The notes: a model not told the origin generated them from the sequence alone. A stretch of 18,286 bases of DNA from CAITQP01 sp964387965 (GCA_964387965.1 CAYLXO010000014.1:1-18286); one strand, 5' to 3'. Shown: positions 1 through 6,546, numbered from the stretch's first letter. A program made the numbers and translations.

Positions 1-69
1 GCTAAGGCTAAGGAAGCTGAAATTGCTGCTGCACAAGCTGCAAAGGCTGCTCCAGCAGATAAGAAGTAA
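1..69 (+). CDS. rpsS: 30S ribosomal protein uS19, C-terminal tail (partial)
   Basis: Twenty-two codons and a TAA stop are visible before rplV, in an open frame that enters from the left edge. The peptide is almost entirely Ala, Lys and Glu (AKAKEAEIAAAQ...). No conserved S19 core is inside the window, so the identity rests on position: rpsS directly precedes rplV in S10 operons. Standard uS19 ends soon after its globular core, so this would be an added low-complexity basic tail. The spacing to the rplV start is only 2 bases, which indicates one operon. The tail itself would also fit another Lys/Ala-extended ribosomal protein. Confidence 0.7.
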   Translation, partial: AKAKEAEIAAAQAAKAAPADKK

Positions 70-71
70 TT

Positions 72-509
72 ATGAAAGCATTTCTCAAAAATTACAGACA
101 GGCTCCTCGTAAAGTTCGCCTCGTAGGAGACCTCATAAAAGGAAAGAAAGTTGAAGTAGCAGCTCTCGAACTCAAACACCTCGCAAAGCGTGCAGCTCTT
201 CCTATGGAAAAGCTTCTTGCTTCTGCAGTTGCGAATGCAAAGGTAGTTGGTGCGGATGTAGAAAACCTCATCGTTAAGAATGTTGAAGTAAATCAGGGTA
301 TCGTTATGAAGCGTATGATGCCACGAGCTTTTGGACGTGGAGCGCCAATCATGAAGAAGACAAGTCAGGTTATGATTACTCTTGAAGAGAAAGGAGCAAA
401 AAAGGCAGTAAAGACAGAGAAGAAAGAAGAAAAGAAGGCAGAAAAGGCTCCAAAGAAGGAAGCAAAAACTACTAAGAAAGTCGCAAAAACTAAGAAAGCA
501 AAAGCATAA
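72..509 (+). CDS. rplV: 50S ribosomal protein uL22
   Basis: uL22 binds 23S rRNA and its long loop lines the peptide exit tunnel. The 145 residues open with YRQAPRKVRLVGDLIKGK, which is the family's N-terminal signature, and the tunnel loop carries MMPRAFGRGAPIMKKTSQV near residues 81-100. The globular protein normally ends near residue 110. Here it is followed by about 35 residues made nearly only of Lys, Ala, Glu and Thr. The gene starts 2 bases after the rpsS stop and ends 3 bases before rpsC. No Shine-Dalgarno sequence precedes the ATG, so translation may be coupled to the upstream gene. The identity is certain; the role of the basic tail is unknown. Confidence 0.97.
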   Translation: MKAFLKNYRQAPRKVRLVGDLIKGKKVEVAALELKHLAKRAALPMEKLLASAVANAKVVGADVENLIVKNVEVNQGIVMKRMMPRAFGRGAPIMKKTSQVMITLEEKGAKKAVKTEKKEEKKAEKAPKKEAKTTKKVAKTKKAKA

Positions 510-512
510 TTT

Positions 513-1193
513 ATGAGTAAAGTTGTACATCCATACGCACACCGACTTGTAATCCTCCGAGATTGGAAATCTCGCTGGTTTGCAACGTCAAAGAAATACA
601 AAGATTACTTGAAAGGTGATGTTCTTGTTCGCGACTATCTACAGAAGAAGATGCGTGGTTTGTATGTTTCATCAATCGAGATGGAACGTTCTCCAAAATC
701 TACACGTTTCATCATCCGCACTTCACGTCCTGGAATGGTTATTGGACGCTCTGGTGAAGGTTCAATCAAACTCAAAAACGATATCATCAAGTTCATGAAG
801 GGAAAGAATATTCCAGTTCCAGAAGACATGAAGCTTGATATTGTTGAAGTTGCAAACCCAGATGCTGATGCACACATCGTTGCATACTCAGTAGCAGAAG
901 CACTTGAAAAACGTCTCCCATTCCGCCGTGTTATGAAGCAGGCAGTGGAGCGTGTTATGGCAACTCGAGGAGTAGAAGGAGTACGTATCGTTTTGGGTGG
1001 CCGTCTTGGCGGAGCAGAAATCGCTCGTATGGAAGAACAGAAGCGTGGATCAATCCCACTTCAGACATTCCGTGCTGACGTGGATTTTGCTCGCGAAAAG
1101 GCACACATGACATATGGAGATATCGGAATCAAGGTCTGGATTTACCGCGGTGAGGTTTTCAATGAAAAGAAAGCTGAACAGCCGAAGAAATAA
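513..1193 (+). CDS. rpsC: 30S ribosomal protein uS3
   Basis: uS3 sits at the mRNA entry side of the small subunit head and helps unwind incoming mRNA. The 226-residue product has the N-terminal VVHPYAHRL...W motif, then a KH RNA-binding domain whose GXXG loop is GRSGEG at about residues 78-83. The C-terminal S3 domain carries RGVEGVRIVLGGRLGGAEIAR and the late TYGDIGIKVWIYRGE segment. The length is normal for the family. The ATG is 3 bases after the rplV stop with no Shine-Dalgarno motif. A 20-base AT-rich spacer follows before rplP. Confidence 0.98.
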   Translation: MSKVVHPYAHRLVILRDWKSRWFATSKKYKDYLKGDVLVRDYLQKKMRGLYVSSIEMERSPKSTRFIIRTSRPGMVIGRSGEGSIKLKNDIIKFMKGKNIPVPEDMKLDIVEVANPDADAHIVAYSVAEALEKRLPFRRVMKQAVERVMATRGVEGVRIVLGGRLGGAEIARMEEQKRGSIPLQTFRADVDFAREKAHMTYGDIGIKVWIYRGEVFNEKKAEQPKK

Positions 1194-1213
1194 TAATCTA
1201 ATTTTTTACTATT

Positions 1214-1633
1214 ATGCTTTTCCCAAAGAAAGTTAAACACCGAAAATGGCACACAGGACGTAAAGATATGTCCGTAGCAACGCCCGACACTCGTGGTACG
1301 ACTCTTTCCTATGGTTCATTCGGACTTAAGGCAATGAGTGGTGGACGCCTTCGATCAAACCAGATCGAGTCTGCACGTAAAGCGATGGCTCGCCAGATGA
1401 CAAAAACAGCTAAGGCATGGATTCGTATCTTCCCAGATCGACCATACACAGCAAAGCCACCAGAAGTTGGAATGGGTAAGGGTAAAGGAGATCCACAAGG
1501 ATTCTGTTTCGAAATCCGCCCAGGACGTCTTATCTTCGAACTTGATGGTCTAGATGAGGCAGTAGCAAGAGAAGCGCTACGCAAGGCAGGTACAAAGCTT
1601 CCAATAAAGACTAAGGTCGTATCACGTGCATAA
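1214..1633 (+). CDS. rplP: 50S ribosomal protein uL16
   Basis: uL16 helps shape the A-site and supports aminoacyl-tRNA accommodation in the large subunit. The 139-residue protein starts MLFPKKVKHRKWHTGR and has the hallmark GSFGLKAMSGGRLRSNQIESAR, followed by RIFPDRPYTAKPPEVGMGKGKG near residues 72-93. The full family length is present. The start follows a T-rich spacer with no Shine-Dalgarno motif. The stop codon is only 7 bases from the rpsQ ATG, so rpmC (uL29), which sits between these two genes in most bacteria, has no room here. Confidence 0.98.
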   Translation: MLFPKKVKHRKWHTGRKDMSVATPDTRGTTLSYGSFGLKAMSGGRLRSNQIESARKAMARQMTKTAKAWIRIFPDRPYTAKPPEVGMGKGKGDPQGFCFEIRPGRLIFELDGLDEAVAREALRKAGTKLPIKTKVVSRA

Positions 1634-1640
1634 AAAATAT

Positions 1641-1916
1641 ATGAAATCACTCGCAACAAAAATTAAAAAGACAGAGAAGAAAGCTGTACAGAAGACAGTG
1701 CTCGCTGGAGTTGTCACAAAGGCAGCTATGCAGAAGACTGTTGTGGTGAAAGTCACACGCTACGTGAAGCACCCAAAGTATCAGAAGTATCTCCACGTTT
1801 CAAAAAAGTACAAAGTACACGATGAGAACGGTGTAGCAAAGGTAGGCGATAAGGTAGATATTGTCGAGACTCGCCCAATTTCAAAAGACAAGCATTTCAC
1901 ACTTGTAACTAAGTAA
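1641..1916 (+). CDS. rpsQ: 30S ribosomal protein uS17
   Basis: uS17 is a primary 16S rRNA binder with an OB fold. From the ATG at 1641 the product has 91 residues, and the core reads VLAGVVTKAAMQKTVVVKVTRYVKHPKYQKY...KVGDKVDIVETRPISK, which is diagnostic. A GTG at 1626 would give five more residues but overlaps rplP, and the ATG after the AT-rich spacer is the better start. The first ~20 residues (MKSLATKIKKTEKKAVQKT) are a basic extension compared with common uS17 proteins. This extension sits exactly where uL29 is missing, but it is too short and too unlike uL29 to be called a fusion. Confidence 0.95.
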   Translation: MKSLATKIKKTEKKAVQKTVLAGVVTKAAMQKTVVVKVTRYVKHPKYQKYLHVSKKYKVHDENGVAKVGDKVDIVETRPISKDKHFTLVTK

Positions 1917-1935
1917 TTAAGATTAAGAAGTTTAT

Positions 1936-2313
1936 ATGATTCAACCACAATCAATCGTAAAAATTGCAGATAACGCCGGAGGAAAAATCGGACGCGTTTT
2001 CAAAGTTCTCGGTTCTTCAAAGCGTCGTTACGCTGAAATTGGTGACCTTGTGGTTATCTCAGTTCAGATCGCAGAACCTCGCAAAGGTGTTAAGAAAAAG
2101 GGAGTTCACCGTGCAGTTGTTGTTCGCCAGCGCGAACCAATGCGCCGAAAGGACGGTTCTTACATTTCATTTGACGACAACGCAGTAGTACTCGTTGGAA
2201 CAGGAAAGCAGAAATTCGAACCAGTTGCAGGACGTATCTTCGGACCAATCCCACGCGAAATCGGTGAACGCGGATATCAGAAAATCGTATCACTTGCACC
2301 AGAAGTTATTTAA
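1936..2313 (+). CDS. rplN: 50S ribosomal protein uL14
   Basis: uL14 is a beta-barrel protein at the subunit interface, forming inter-subunit bridges and contacting the silencing factor RsfS in other bacteria. The start MIQPQSIVKIADNAGGK is the family signature, followed by GDLVVISVQ, KGVKKKGVHRAVVVRQ and DNAVVLV. The C-terminal GRIFGPIPREI...KIVSLAPEVI matches the family ending. The length of 125 residues is slightly over the usual 122. The 19-base gap after rpsQ contains AAGAAG, at most a weak ribosome-binding sequence. Confidence 0.98.
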   Translation: MIQPQSIVKIADNAGGKIGRVFKVLGSSKRRYAEIGDLVVISVQIAEPRKGVKKKGVHRAVVVRQREPMRRKDGSYISFDDNAVVLVGTGKQKFEPVAGRIFGPIPREIGERGYQKIVSLAPEVI

Positions 2314-2331
2314 TCTAAATTTATATTTGTT

Positions 2332-2631
2332 ATGAACATCAAGAAAGGAGACACAGTAATAGTTTTGAAAGGAAAGGATGCTGGAAAGAAAGCAAAGGTT
2401 GTTTCTATGCTCAAAACTGGCAAAGTTCTTCTTGAAGGATTGAACTCAAAAAAGCGACACAAGCGCGCTCCACGTGGAGGAAAGGGACAGATGCTTGAGC
2501 TCTCACACCCAATCGCACGTGCAAACGTTGCACTCCTTGATCCAAAGAAAGGTACACCAACTCGCTTGGGCTCAAAGATGGTAAACGGAAAGAAGGTTCG
2601 CATTGCAAAGAAAAGCGGTCAAGAAGTTTAA
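2332..2631 (+). CDS. rplX: 50S ribosomal protein uL24
   Basis: uL24 starts large-subunit assembly and lies near the exit tunnel opening. The 99-residue product has the N-terminal KOW motif (MNIKKGDTVIVLKGKDAGKKAKV) and continues into LEGLNSKKRHKRAPR and the HPIARANVALLDPKKGTPTRLG segment. The length is typical. The ATG has an AT-rich upstream region with no Shine-Dalgarno motif. The gene is followed by a 53-base spacer with a small imperfect hairpin before rplE. Confidence 0.96.
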   Translation: MNIKKGDTVIVLKGKDAGKKAKVVSMLKTGKVLLEGLNSKKRHKRAPRGGKGQMLELSHPIARANVALLDPKKGTPTRLGSKMVNGKKVRIAKKSGQEV

Positions 2632-2647
2632 TAAAATAATACGGTAC

Positions 2648-2670
2648 TAGGTGAGACTAGTCTCGACCTA
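2648..2670 (+). other. Intercistronic hairpin before rplE
   Basis: TAGGT, the 12-base palindrome GAGACTAGTCTC, an unpaired G and ACCTA form a compact hairpin in the rplX-rplE spacer. There is no T-tract after it, so it is not a standard terminator. It may mark mRNA processing or set the relative expression of rplE. The function is an inference; the base pairing is visible. Confidence 0.45.
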
Positions 2671-2684
2671 AATCCTAAATATAT

Positions 2685-3214
2685 ATGGCAAACATAACAA
2701 TAAAAGAAAAAGCACAGAAAGCATACGATGTCTTGAAGCCAAAGTTTGGTTACAAGAACGTAATGGCATCACCACGACTCCTTAAGGTTGTTGTATCTTC
2801 AGGAACAGGAGGCGCAATGAAGCGCGACCAGAAGCGTAACGACCTCGTTATCGACCGTCTTACAAAGATTACTGGTCAAAAGCCTTCACTTAAAGGTGCA
2901 AAGCAATCAATCGCTACATTTAAGATTCGTCAGGGTGATCCAGTCGGTGTGATGGTAACATTGCGCGGACCACGTATGTACGGATTCTTGGAAAAGTTTT
3001 TGAATATTTCAGTTCCACGTACAAAGGACTTCCGTGGATTTAACAAGACTGCAGTTGATAACATCGGTAACCTTACACTCGGTATCAAGGAACACACAAT
3101 TTTCCCTGAGACTGCTGATGAAGATATCAAAGACGTATTCGGACTTTCAGTTACGATTGTCTCATCTGCAAAAACAAAAGCAGAAGGACTCGCATTCTAC
3201 GAATATCTCGGTAT
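2685..3214 (+). CDS. rplE: 50S ribosomal protein uL5 (3' end in assembly gap)
   Basis: uL5 binds 5S rRNA and contacts P-site tRNA and the small subunit head. About 176 residues are present, including SPRLLKVVVSSGTGG, ITGQKPSLKGAKQSIATFKIR, VTLRGPRMYGFLEKF and the C-terminal GLSVTIVSSAKTKAEGLAFYEYLGI. Family members end a few residues after this point, so only about five codons and the stop lie in the N run. The open frame appears to continue into a cytidylate kinase after the gap, but that is chance: the gap is exactly 100 N. In most bacteria rpsN follows rplE; here a different contig is placed next. Confidence 0.97.
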
Positions 3215-3314
3215 NNNNNNNNNNNNNNNNNNNNNNNNNNNNNNNNNNNNNNNNNNNNNNNNNNNNNNNNNNNNNNNNNNNNNNNNNNNNNNNNNNNNNN
3301 NNNNNNNNNNNNNN
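3215..3314. other. Assembly gap of 100 N (rplE | cmk)
   Basis: Exactly 100 N separate the end of rplE from a truncated cytidylate kinase. The fixed size indicates a placeholder of unknown true length. The last codons of rplE and the first codons of cmk are missing here. Confidence 0.99.
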
Positions 3315-3866
3315 TGCGGAATGCTTGGAAGCGGAAAGTCTACGTCTGCAAAACGTGTCGCAAGCGCACTTGGGTACCCTCACTATTCAGCAGGGGATTT
3401 CATGCGTGCAATGGCAAGCGAGCGAGGAGTTAGTATCGTTGAATTAAACATTCTTGCAGAAACTGATTCGCTTGTAGATAAAGAAATTGATGCAAAACAA
3501 AAAGAGTTCATGGATACGCATGACAATTTCGTTATTGATTCACGAATAGGATGGTTTCTTGCCCCTGATTCATTTAAAGTATTTTTAAATCTTGATATTG
3601 ATACTGCGGCAAAACGTGTATTTGCAGATATTGAAGCAAAGAAATCTGAACGTAAAGAAGAAATATCAGAAACACTTGAACAAGTGAAAAAACGAATCAT
3701 CGAACGCATGACGAGTGAGAAGGAGCGATACAATAAGTACTATGGAATTGAAAACTATCAGGATCTAAAACATTTTGATCTTGTTGTTGATACGAGTATC
3801 AATGATATTCCAAAAGTGGAAGCGCTTATACTTGAAGGTTACAAAAAGTGGCTGAGCGAGAAATAA
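3315..3866 (+). CDS. cmk: Cytidylate kinase, archaeal-type (5' end in gap)
   Basis: This enzyme phosphorylates CMP or dCMP with ATP in the cytosol. About 183 residues are visible, beginning inside the Walker A loop (CGMLGSGKSTSAKRVA), so only a few N-terminal residues are missing. Next come GYPHYSAGDFMRAMASERG and DKEIDAKQKEF, which match the short archaeal-type CMP kinase better than the longer common bacterial Cmk. The substrate-binding region FVIDSRIGWFLAPDSFKVFLNLD follows, then a charged helical lid with several Arg residues (RKEEISETLEQVKKRIIER). The gene ends inside truB, overlapping it by 19 bases in another frame, so the two are translationally coupled. The A+T content is higher than in the ribosomal genes on either side. 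Confidence 0.85.
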   Translation, partial: CGMLGSGKSTSAKRVASALGYPHYSAGDFMRAMASERGVSIVELNILAETDSLVDKEIDAKQKEFMDTHDNFVIDSRIGWFLAPDSFKVFLNLDIDTAAKRVFADIEAKKSERKEEISETLEQVKKRIIERMTSEKERYNKYYGIENYQDLKHFDLVVDTSINDIPKVEALILEGYKKWLSEK

Positions 3867-4561
3867 AATCCTCATACTTTATTGAAAAGAAACTCGGCGA
3901 GACTCCGCTCGAGGCGCTTACCCGTTTGCGTAACGACGAGCAGATTCCTGAAAGTGTACCAATGACCTATGCAGGGCGTCTTGATCCTGCAGCAGAGGGT
4001 ATGTTGCTTATACTTACTGGTGAAGAATGTAAGAAAAAAGATGAATACAATAAGCGCGGAAAAACATACAAGGCTGAAATTCTATTTGGAATAAATACAG
4101 ATACATATGATTTATTAGGGATGCCAAGTTATACGAGTATTCACGGAAAAAGTTTTAGTGAAATATATCCCAAAGTAAGAGAATATCTGGAATCACACAG
4201 GGGTAAACAAATGCAAAAGTATCCGCCGTATTCATCAAAAAATTTGGATACAGGTGTTTTGACACCTGCGCACGAAGTTGAACTATTTGAATACACAATT
4301 ACAAGAATGGGAGAGAGATCAAAACAAGAGATTGTAGACAGGGCAGTAAAACTAACAGAAATAGTGAATGGAGATTTCAGACAAGAGCAAATAAAAAATG
4401 CTTGGCAAAATATTTCCGATTTTAGAATTTTGCCGAGTGTTGAAATTGAATTGAAAGTTTCTAGCGGTTTTTATATACGACAACTTGCAGAAGATTTAGG
4501 TTCATATATTGGAGTAGGAGGGTGTTTGTATTCTCTTGTAAGAACTGAAATTGAGCAATAG
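3848..4561 (+). CDS. truB: tRNA pseudouridine synthase TruB-like
   Basis: TruB converts U55 of the tRNA T-loop to pseudouridine. The 237-residue protein carries the catalytic motif YAGRLDPAAEGMLL, with the nucleophile Asp at residue 46. It also has YKAEILFGINTDTYDLLG, the YPPYSSKN segment and SGFYIRQLAEDLG, all in family order. It ends after the catalytic core and lacks the C-terminal PUA-like domain of many TruB proteins, a reduction plausible for CPR. The start is a GTG inside the end of cmk, and GAAGG lies 9 bases upstream, one of the few good Shine-Dalgarno sites here. It converges on the minus-strand gene at 4610, with a hairpin between them. Confidence 0.85.
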   Translation: MAEREIKSSYFIEKKLGETPLEALTRLRNDEQIPESVPMTYAGRLDPAAEGMLLILTGEECKKKDEYNKRGKTYKAEILFGINTDTYDLLGMPSYTSIHGKSFSEIYPKVREYLESHRGKQMQKYPPYSSKNLDTGVLTPAHEVELFEYTITRMGERSKQEIVDRAVKLTEIVNGDFRQEQIKNAWQNISDFRILPSVEIELKVSSGFYIRQLAEDLGSYIGVGGCLYSLVRTEIEQ

Positions 4562-4562
4562 A

Positions 4563-4611
4563 AAAGCCACAACCTGCGTGGCCTTCTATTTTGAAGGTGT
4601 TGGCTGTGGCT
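4563..4611 (-). terminator. Terminator hairpin between truB and the convergent gene
   Basis: AGCCACA (4565-4571) pairs with TGTGGCT (4605-4611), and an inner CCTTC/GAAGG hairpin lies between them. Read on the minus strand, the right arm runs directly into TTTTC. This supports an intrinsic terminator for the minus-strand gene, whose stop overlaps the hairpin. On the plus strand there is no T-tract, so termination of truB is less certain. Confidence 0.6.
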
Positions 4612-4915
4612 AGTGAGTTGTCGGATGAGTTATAGGAAATATTCGACTGAAAAAATCTTTACGATGTTCATCAGATTTAATCCCCTTTTTTAATTCATCA
4701 ACAAGTGCGTTGTATTTTTGACAAGTGCCTGGCCAGATTGAATCAAAGAAATCACTTTCCTTTCCAGTATATTCTTCTAGTGTTTTCAGATCAGCATTTT
4801 TTATGTACTCATTTATCAACTCAATTGTCGGAAGGTAATTGAATTGTAAAAGCTGATTGGAAGCGTCCTGAAGAAGAGGAAGCGGACCGTCTAAATTTAA
4901 ATCATATACATCCAT
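4610..4915 (-). CDS. Hypothetical protein, 101 residues
   Basis: I do not recognise this protein. The chosen start is the minus-strand ATG at 4915, because a near-consensus promoter lies just upstream and leaves a leader of about 10 bases. A longer frame back to 4975 would run through that promoter. The product has no signal peptide or clear membrane segment. It begins MDVYDLNLDGPLPLLQDASN, is probably helical (NQLLQFNYLPTIELINEYI, a DELKKGIKSDEHRKDFFS helix), and is acidic in its first half. It has one Cys and a WPGTCQKY segment. It lies alone on the minus strand between truB and the rpsN leader, with its own promoter and terminator. Confidence 0.65.
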   Translation of the reverse strand: MDVYDLNLDGPLPLLQDASNQLLQFNYLPTIELINEYIKNADLKTLEEYTGKESDFFDSIWPGTCQKYNALVDELKKGIKSDEHRKDFFSRIFPITHPTTH

Positions 4916-4931
4916 ATATAAGTTTTTTAGT

Positions 4932-4960
4932 AGTATAGCACATTTAGGAAATAAAGTCAA
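4932..4960 (-). promoter_or_regulatory. Sigma-70-type promoter of the 101-residue gene
   Basis: On the minus strand TTGACT (4955-4960) and TATACT (4932-4937) are separated by 17 bases. The predicted start of transcription, about 4925, is some 10 bases before the ATG at 4915, so the mRNA is nearly leaderless. Confidence 0.75.
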
Positions 4961-4991
4961 GATATACCCTTGCAAAATATGGCTTTATTTG

Positions 4992-5063
4992 ACCCGGTAG
5001 TAGATCTTGCCCAAGTGGCTCCGCCACGCTCTTAAAGAGCATGGGCAAGGCTTACTACCGGGT
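4992..5063. repeat. Branched inverted repeat (three-way-junction DNA/RNA element)
   Basis: The outer arms ACCCGGTAGTA (4992-5002) and TACTACCGGGT (5053-5063) are perfect complements. A second helix follows inward, CTTGCCCA (5006-5013) with TGGGCAAG (5042-5049). Inside are two separate hairpins, GTGGC-TCC-GCCAC (5015-5027) and GCTCT-TAA-AGAGC (5028-5040). The element sits between two divergent promoters, its right arm touching the -35 box of the rpsN promoter. No T-tract follows on either strand, so it does not look like a terminator. It could be a regulatory site, a REP-like or recombination element, or the end of a small mobile element; none of these is proven. Confidence 0.8.
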
Positions 5064-5090
5064 TGACACTCTGAAAAATTCTGATAGTAT
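5063..5090 (+). promoter_or_regulatory. Promoter upstream of rpsN
   Basis: TTGACA (5063-5068) is a perfect -35 box. After 16 bases comes TAGTAT (5085-5090), extended by TG (5082-5083) one base upstream. Transcription would start near 5097 and give a leader of about 234 bases before the rpsN ATG at 5331. This makes rpsN the first gene of its own transcription unit on this contig. Confidence 0.7.
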
Positions 5091-5096
5091 GACTAC

Positions 5097-5330
5097 CGAA
5101 CTCGTTTATGAGTCTTTCTTGGTCCGCTTTTCTCCTTTTAGTCCCTAAATAACCTTGTTTTACAAGGTGAACGGGCATAAAAGAATTAAAGCGTGATACC
5201 TCGAAGGAGCACGAGCTAGTTTCTTATTATTGCGGCAAGCGAGGAGCGAATGAACATGTACCCATGCTCATTACGTCCGAGTCGAAGACGCAATAAAAGG
5301 GTTTACCTTTTATTAGTTTACTTAGTAAGT
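5097..5330 (+). promoter_or_regulatory. Structured 5' leader of rpsN
   Basis: Several helices can be read directly. ACCTTG pairs with CAAGGT near 5151-5168, and CTCG (5200-5203) pairs with CGAG (5212-5215) around an AAGGAG loop. TTATTGCG (5227-5234) pairs over a distance with CGCAATAA (5289-5296) and encloses the hairpin 5249-5258/5263-5272 (9 of 10 pairs, loop TACC). A further hairpin, AATAAAAGG (5292-5300) with CCTTTTATT (5306-5314), shares bases with the long-range helix, so the two cannot form together. ACTTA-G-TAAGT lies right before the start codon. This is the arrangement expected of a regulated leader, but I recognise no known riboswitch or ribosomal-protein leader family. Confidence 0.5.
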
Positions 5331-5516
5331 ATGGCAAAAACATCTACAAAGTATCGTGCAACCCGCACCCCGAAGTTTTCAACTCGGGCAAAGAATCGTT
5401 GTTTTAAATGTGGTCGAGGAAAGGGATTTATGCGTGATTTCGGCCTATGCCGTATCTGCTTCCGTGAGCTTGCTAATGAAGGCATGCTCCCAGGAGTTCG
5501 CAAGTCTTCTTGGTAA
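5331..5516 (+). CDS. rpsN: 30S ribosomal protein uS14, zinc-binding type
   Basis: uS14 binds 16S rRNA in the small subunit head. From the ATG at 5331 the product has 61 residues, the normal size of the zinc form. The ligands are Cys24 and Cys27 (CFKCGRGKGFMRDFG) and Cys40 and Cys43 (CRICFRELANEG), and the ending LPGVRKSSW is typical. There is no Shine-Dalgarno motif before this ATG. An in-frame ATG at 5250 or 5256, preceded by GAGGAG (5241-5246), would add 25-27 residues including a hydrophobic stretch (VYLLLVYLV). I prefer 5331 because it gives the standard protein. An assembly gap follows one base after the stop. Confidence 0.95.
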   Translation: MAKTSTKYRATRTPKFSTRAKNRCFKCGRGKGFMRDFGLCRICFRELANEGMLPGVRKSSW

Positions 5517-5517
5517 T

Positions 5518-5617
5518 NNNNNNNNNNNNNNNNNNNNNNNNNNNNNNNNNNNNNNNNNNNNNNNNNNNNNNNNNNNNNNNNNNNNNNNNNNNNNNNNNNN
5601 NNNNNNNNNNNNNNNNN
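5518..5617. other. Assembly gap of 100 N (rpsN | rpsH)
   Basis: Exactly 100 N lie between the rpsN stop and the rpsH start. These genes are normally adjacent, so the true gap may be only a few bases. Confidence 0.99.
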
Positions 5618-5619
5618 CT

Positions 5620-6006
5620 ATGGACCCAGTATCAAACATGTTAGTAGCAATCAAGAACGGTAACCGCGCTCTTAAAGAGTCAGTTATTGTTCCTGAATCA
5701 AAACTCTGTCTTTCAATTGCAAAAAAGCTTAAGGAAGCAGGTTTTGTAGGAGAGATCGCGAAGAAAGCTCGACGCGGTCGACCGGTGCTTGAAATTTCAC
5801 TTATTTCAAACAACCGTACCCCAAAGGTGAACGAAATTGTTCGTATCTCAAAGCCATCACGCCGTATGTACTACGGAGTGCAGGATATTAAGCCTGTAAA
5901 AAATGGACGCGGTGCAACAGTATTTTCTACACCGAAGGGAATTTTGACAGACAAAGAGGCCCGCAAAGAACACGTCGGCGGTGAAGCCCTCTTCCAAATT
6001 TGGTAA
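5620..6006 (+). CDS. rpsH: 30S ribosomal protein uS8
   Basis: uS8 binds the central domain of 16S rRNA and, in E. coli, represses the spc operon. The 128-residue product starts MDPVSNMLVAIKNGNRALK and ends with STPKGILTDKEARKEHVGGEALFQIW, where GILTDxEAR...GGE is the family signature. The ATG lies 2 bases after the gap, so its upstream signals are not visible. It is separated from rplF by 6 bases. Confidence 0.98.
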   Translation: MDPVSNMLVAIKNGNRALKESVIVPESKLCLSIAKKLKEAGFVGEIAKKARRGRPVLEISLISNNRTPKVNEIVRISKPSRRMYYGVQDIKPVKNGRGATVFSTPKGILTDKEARKEHVGGEALFQIW

Positions 6007-6012
6007 AAATAT

Positions 6013-6546
6013 ATGTCACGAATAGCAAAACAACCAATTGAAATCCCAGCTGGAACACAAGTCACACTTGCTGACGGTGTTATTACAGTAAAGGGTGCAA
6101 AAGGCACACTTTCTCGCGCACTCCGCGGTGAAGTATCTGCACAGATTGATGGCAATACTATAGTGCTTACTCCAAAGAACGAAGAGATTTTCAGTCGTGC
6201 ACTTTGGGGAACGTATGCATCACACATTAAGAATATGATCAAAGGTGTAAACACTCCATACCAAAAGAAACTTATTTTGGAAGGAGTTGGATACAAGAGT
6301 GAAGTAAAGGGCAAGGACCTCGTTCTTGCACTTGGATTTTCACACGGTGTTACAGTAGCAATCCCAGAAGGGCTTACTGTTACAGCAGAAAAGAACCTCA
6401 TCACTTTCACAGGAATCGATAAAGAGTTGGTCGGTCAATTTGCAGCTAAAATCCGCGCGATGAAGAAGCCAGAGCCATACAAAGGTAAAGGTTTCCGCTA
6501 CGATGATGAAGTCATCCGTCGCAAGCAGGGTAAGAAGGCAGCATAG
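6013..6546 (+). CDS. rplF: 50S ribosomal protein uL6
   Basis: uL6 lies near the GTPase-associated region of the large subunit. The product of 177 residues has the normal length and two repeated uL6 domains. The start MSRIAKQPIEIPAGTQVTL is typical, with VKGAKGTLSR shortly after. The second half has LILEGVGYKSEVKGKDLVLALGFSH and the ending RAMKKPEPYKGKGFRYDDEVIRRKQGKKA, including the diagnostic EPYKGKGIRY-like motif. It is in an operon with rpsH; TAG is its stop. Confidence 0.98.
   Translation: MSRIAKQPIEIPAGTQVTLADGVITVKGAKGTLSRALRGEVSAQIDGNTIVLTPKNEEIFSRALWGTYASHIKNMIKGVNTPYQKKLILEGVGYKSEVKGKDLVLALGFSHGVTVAIPEGLTVTAEKNLITFTGIDKELVGQFAAKIRAMKKPEPYKGKGFRYDDEVIRRKQGKKAA

Noticed and set aside
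2685..3866. One open frame joining uL5 and cytidylate kinase
   Set aside because: The frame crosses exactly 100 N, a placeholder of unknown length. uL5 is almost complete before the gap and the kinase starts at its P-loop after it, so a fusion is not supported.
4992..5063. Integron attC site
   Set aside because: The ends do not match the attC core consensus (RYYYAAC/GTTRRRY), no cassette array is present, and the two inner hairpins are unlike attC.
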